Shown here piece after piece: positions 61,590 through 64,000 of a stretch of DNA of 64,000 nucleotides; the stretch's first letter is position 1; each line of letters opens with the position of its first letter. The DNA comes from an uncultured Oscillospiraceae bacterium (GTDB lineage Bacteria > Bacillota > Clostridia > Oscillospirales > Acutalibacteraceae), in contig UQAZ01000002.1 in the NCBI GenBank assembly GCA_900539165.1, forward strand, positions 1 to 64,000, written 5' to 3'. The translations under genes were made by a program, and so were the position numbers. Under the pieces are notes generated by a model. That model made no database searches and was not told where the DNA came from. It saw nothing but the letters and a program-made list of their open reading frames with translations.

Positions 61590-62453
61590 ATGAAAAAGGC
61601 TATTGCAGTATTTCTGGCAGTTGTAGTTGTTATATCTGCTGCTATGATTGGATGCTCTAAAAAGTCAGATGATGACGCAGACGCTTCTCAAACTGTCGGT
61701 TTAGGTGGTAACGAGGATGTTTATGACCTTGACGGTGATGACGAAAGCGGTGACGAAGAGACAGAGGTTGTCACCGACGAAAACGGAGAAACCGTAACAA
61801 ATGAAGACGGAAAACCCGTTACCAGAAAAGTAACAAAGCACGCCAAAAAACCAAGCGGAACAACCACAACAATGAAACGCAAGGGTAATGAAGGAACAAC
61901 GGCAAGTGAAGTCACCACTAAGGATGTTAAGGACGACAAAGTACCTACAACAAGTGCCAAGGGCGACCCTGTTGAATTCAGCGCCGAGGACCAAAACATA
62001 TTAAAGCAAATGCTTGAAGTACCTTATCTTTACAATGCAAACTACGAGAATGCAGACGGTGTACCTACCGACATAGCTTCTCATGTTGCTATTTGGATGT
62101 CACAAAGAGACGGACTTAACACAACAGCGTTTGCAAGCGGTACAATCGTGCTTGACTTATTCAAGTATTTCGGTCAAACCGTTGTAAACTTCAAAACGAA
62201 CTGCAACGACTCAAAGGGTAACGCTGACATTACATACAACACCGCAAGCGACACCTTTACCATTCCCGACGGAGAGGCTGAGAGACAAAAGGTTTCTCTT
62301 ACATCAATCGAAGCACTCGGAAACAACAATTACTACAAGGTAACGGCAAAAGTTGAGGCTGCCGGAAGCATTTCAAAAGTAGTTGCGGTAGTTCAAAGAA
62401 ACAAGCTTGATCCTTCGCTCGGCTTTAGTATCAAAGCACTTAAATGGTCATAA
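61590..62453 (+). CDS. Predicted lipoprotein, acidic/Thr-rich linker and C-terminal domain
   Basis: A 287-residue exported protein. The signal peptide ends in a lipobox-like MIGC at residues 19-22, followed by Ser/Lys and a long acidic then Thr/Lys-rich linker (25-130) containing the near-repeats VTDENGETVTNEDGKPVT. The C-terminal ~150 residues form an uncharacterised domain with Asn-rich beta segments. I start at ATG 61590 behind AAGAGG. No function is recognised; the linker suggests the domain is held off the membrane within the wall. Confidence 0.8.
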   Translation: MKKAIAVFLAVVVVISAAMIGCSKKSDDDADASQTVGLGGNEDVYDLDGDDESGDEETEVVTDENGETVTNEDGKPVTRKVTKHAKKPSGTTTTMKRKGNEGTTASEVTTKDVKDDKVPTTSAKGDPVEFSAEDQNILKQMLEVPYLYNANYENADGVPTDIASHVAIWMSQRDGLNTTAFASGTIVLDLFKYFGQTVVNFKTNCNDSKGNADITYNTASDTFTIPDGEAERQKVSLTSIEALGNNNYYKVTAKVEAAGSISKVVAVVQRNKLDPSLGFSIKALKWS

Positions 62454-62481
62454 GAAACCTACAAATTTAATATTACAATTC

Positions 62482-62513
62482 AAAAATCCACGGATTGCTT
62501 CTGTGGATTTTTT
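62482..62513 (+). terminator. Terminator of the lipoprotein gene
   Basis: AAAAATCCACGGA ... TCTGTGGATTTTTT hairpin with T-run. Confidence 0.85.
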
Positions 62514-62527
62514 ATTTATATAAAAGT

Positions 62528-62556
62528 AAAAACGGCATAGCAACGCTACACCGTTT
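62528..62556 (-). terminator. Terminator after rpiB
   Basis: Minus-strand AAACGG(TG)TAGC - GTT - GCTA(TG)CCGTTTTT; the two-base internal mismatch does not break the fold. Confidence 0.78.
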
Positions 62557-62569
62557 GAATTAATAATTT

Positions 62570-63019
62570 TTAATATAATTTTTCGCCGTTTTCGATAGCC
62601 ATAATCTGCTCAACACGAGCCTGATGTCTGCCGCCCTCAAATTCGGTATTAATAAACACATCAACAAGCTCACAGGCTGTACCTGCTCCGATAACTCTGT
62701 CGCCCATACAAAGGCAGTTTGCATCGTTATGAAGTCTTGTATATTTTGCGCTGAAATAATCGCTGCAGCAGCAAGCACGGATACCCTTTACCTTATTTGC
62801 AGCCATTGAAATTCCGACACCTGTACCACAACAAAGGACAGCAAGGTCTGCTTCACCCGAAACAACCTTATCACAAGCCTTTTGTGCGGAGATAGCATAA
62901 TCAAATCTCTCCGGAGAATAGCAACCGACATCAATATAATCTACTCCCTGCTCCTCAAGGTGAGCCTTAATTGCTTCTTTAAGCGGAAAGCCTGCGTGGT
63001 CTGAACCTAATACTAACAT
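62570..63019 (-). CDS. rpiB: Ribose-5-phosphate isomerase B
   Basis: A 149-residue isomerase of the pentose phosphate route. The active cysteine is in CCGTGVGIS (Cys64), and the N-terminal GSDHAGFPLK and HNDANCLCMG segments are typical. Feeds ribose-5-phosphate to Prs, whose gene is elsewhere in the window. It lies 10 nt after tsaB. Confidence 0.95.
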   Translation of the reverse strand: MLVLGSDHAGFPLKEAIKAHLEEQGVDYIDVGCYSPERFDYAISAQKACDKVVSGEADLAVLCCGTGVGISMAANKVKGIRACCCSDYFSAKYTRLHNDANCLCMGDRVIGAGTACELVDVFINTEFEGGRHQARVEQIMAIENGEKLY

Positions 63020-63029
63020 AATGTTCTCC

Positions 63030-63695
63030 TTATTTTTTTAATTTTAATTCTCTCTCAGCCTGACTAAGCCTCAAATAAACGGGCATTAGTGACTTTGGAG
63101 AAATTGGTTTAATATTTTTTGCGGCGGCTGCAACAGAAACTGCGTTTTGATAAACACGCTCGTCATCTGCAAGAATACAATTATCAAGAGCCAAGCCCTC
63201 AATGCAAAGCTTTGCACCGTCGCCTGCTACAACGACCTTGTCGTACTCTGAAAGCTCTTTTCTTAAATCGTCGAGAGAAATTGCTCTATCATCACAAATG
63301 TGGCTTACAACGCCGTTCTCGACACGAAAGAGAGCGTTATAAAACTGCATTCTTCTTGCATCCATTACGGCACAAACAACCGTATCTTCATCTGCAAAAT
63401 TATATGCAATCGCCTCAAGCGTGGAAACAGAATAGCAAGGAATGTCATTATTAAACGCAAGTCCCTTAACCGTTGCAACACCGATTCTTACCCCTGTAAA
63501 CGAACCCGGACCCGCCGTTATTGCTATACCGTCAAGCTCATCATAGCTATGACCGACCATAACATTTTTTATCATAGGCATCAGCGTTTCGCTATGCGTT
63601 AAGCCTGAATTTACAAATTCACTTTTTATTACCTTATCGCCGTCGGTCAATGCCACGGAGGCAGTAACGGCAGACGAATCAAGAGAAAGTATCAT
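63030..63695 (-). CDS. tsaB: tRNA t6A biosynthesis protein TsaB
   Basis: A 221-residue ASKHA-fold protein that partners TsaD in making t6A37. The N-terminal LSLDSSAVTASVAL and the GPGSFTGVRIGVATVKGLA motif identify it. The C-terminus PKSLMPVYLRLSQAERE is intact. Its ATG follows the tsaE stop directly. Confidence 0.95.
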   Translation of the reverse strand: MILSLDSSAVTASVALTDGDKVIKSEFVNSGLTHSETLMPMIKNVMVGHSYDELDGIAITAGPGSFTGVRIGVATVKGLAFNNDIPCYSVSTLEAIAYNFADEDTVVCAVMDARRMQFYNALFRVENGVVSHICDDRAISLDDLRKELSEYDKVVVAGDGAKLCIEGLALDNCILADDERVYQNAVSVAAAAKNIKPISPKSLMPVYLRLSQAERELKLKK

Positions 63696-64000
63696 TCAAT
63701 CCTCCTCTTTATAATCATACTTATGCTTGATTATAAAATGTCTTTCGTTCTCGGAAAGCTTTTCAATCTCGATAATTACTGCATCATCGGGAAGCGCTCC
63801 GAATATATTTTCGCTCCACTCTGCAACGATATAAGCATCGGTTTCCAAATAATCGAAAAAGCCTGTCGAATAAAGGTCATCCCAAGAATCGATTCGATAC
63901 ATATCGTAATGATAGACTTTATCGTTTTCACCGATATACTCGTTACAAATAGCAAAGGTGGGAGACGAAACATCGGCATTTATCCCCAAACCTTTTACAA
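63696..64000 (-). CDS. tsaE: tRNA t6A biosynthesis ATPase TsaE (partial, N-terminus beyond the window)
   Basis: The last ~101 codons of TsaE. The visible start reads VKGLGINADVSSPTF, the strand just after the P-loop region, then YHYDMYRID and VAEWSENI, all family marks. The Walker A and upstream part lie past position 64000. An in-frame TTG at 63989 is not the real start. Confidence 0.93.
   Translation of the reverse strand, partial: VKGLGINADVSSPTFAICNEYIGENDKVYHYDMYRIDSWDDLYSTGFFDYLETDAYIVAEWSENIFGALPDDAVIIEIEKLSENERHFIIKHKYDYKEED

Overview
This 64 kb window comes from a low-GC, endospore-forming, probably anaerobic member of the Clostridia. Supporting signs are a complete spoIIIA operon (AA to AH) joined to the conserved asp23-nusB-xseA-xseB-ispA-dxs-tlyA-nadK-argR-recN block, plus spoIIID, AddAB, a SAM-I riboswitch and a clostridial-type 16S 5' end. 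An Oscillospirales or Ruminococcaceae-like gut organism is my inference; no species can be fixed from the sequence. I saw no prophage, insertion sequence, CRISPR array or tRNA gene. Almost everything is chromosomal core, dense, and mostly on the minus strand.

Layout. (1) 1-600: the first ~60 nt of a 16S rRNA gene (minus), its structured leader and strong promoter, divergent from metA. (2) 1.5-13.8 kb, minus: a replication/transcription cluster (dgt-dnaG-sigA-DUF896-tmk) running on through small enzymes into the cell-wall genes mltG, a U32 protein and a class B PBP, ending with a WYL regulator. (3) 13.9-15.8 kb: a plus-strand metallophosphoesterase, then yigZ and rpmE. (4) 31.6-15.8 kb, minus: a roughly 16 kb, tightly overlapped operon ligA-(membrane protein)-murD-M42-M42-GNAT-methionine-gamma-lyase-like-DUF2461-addB-addA. 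(5) 33.6-31.7 kb: two uncharacterised membrane/secreted proteins. (6) 49.6-33.7 kb, minus: spoIIIA operon, then asp23-nusB-TsaD paralogue-xseA-xseB-ispA-dxs-tlyA-nadK-argR-recN-tyrS. (7) 49.7-55.7 kb, plus: YfhO-family protein, a divergent PRPP synthetase, a small membrane-anchored protein, spoIIID and proC. (8) 55.8-64 kb: a membrane protein; metK under a SAM-I riboswitch; a two-domain SDR/zinc-ribbon protein; rmuC; a small membrane protein; a lipoprotein; and rpiB-tsaB-tsaE, the last cut by the window end.

The most striking non-coding signal is a 17-bp stem with a 6-nt loop directly over the spoIIID translation start. The Shine-Dalgarno sequence fills the loop and the ATG lies in the stem, and spoIIID sits downstream of a housekeeping prs gene. 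This suggests translational gating of a sporulation regulator. A second hairpin sequesters the ribosome site of the PBP gene after the U32 gene. Protein-level oddities include a MetA with Glu111 (predicted acetyl-CoA specificity), a PBP with KTA in place of KTG, a SpoIIIAA with a degenerate Walker A, an unusual long Prs, and a complete-looking TsaD paralogue beside nusB.
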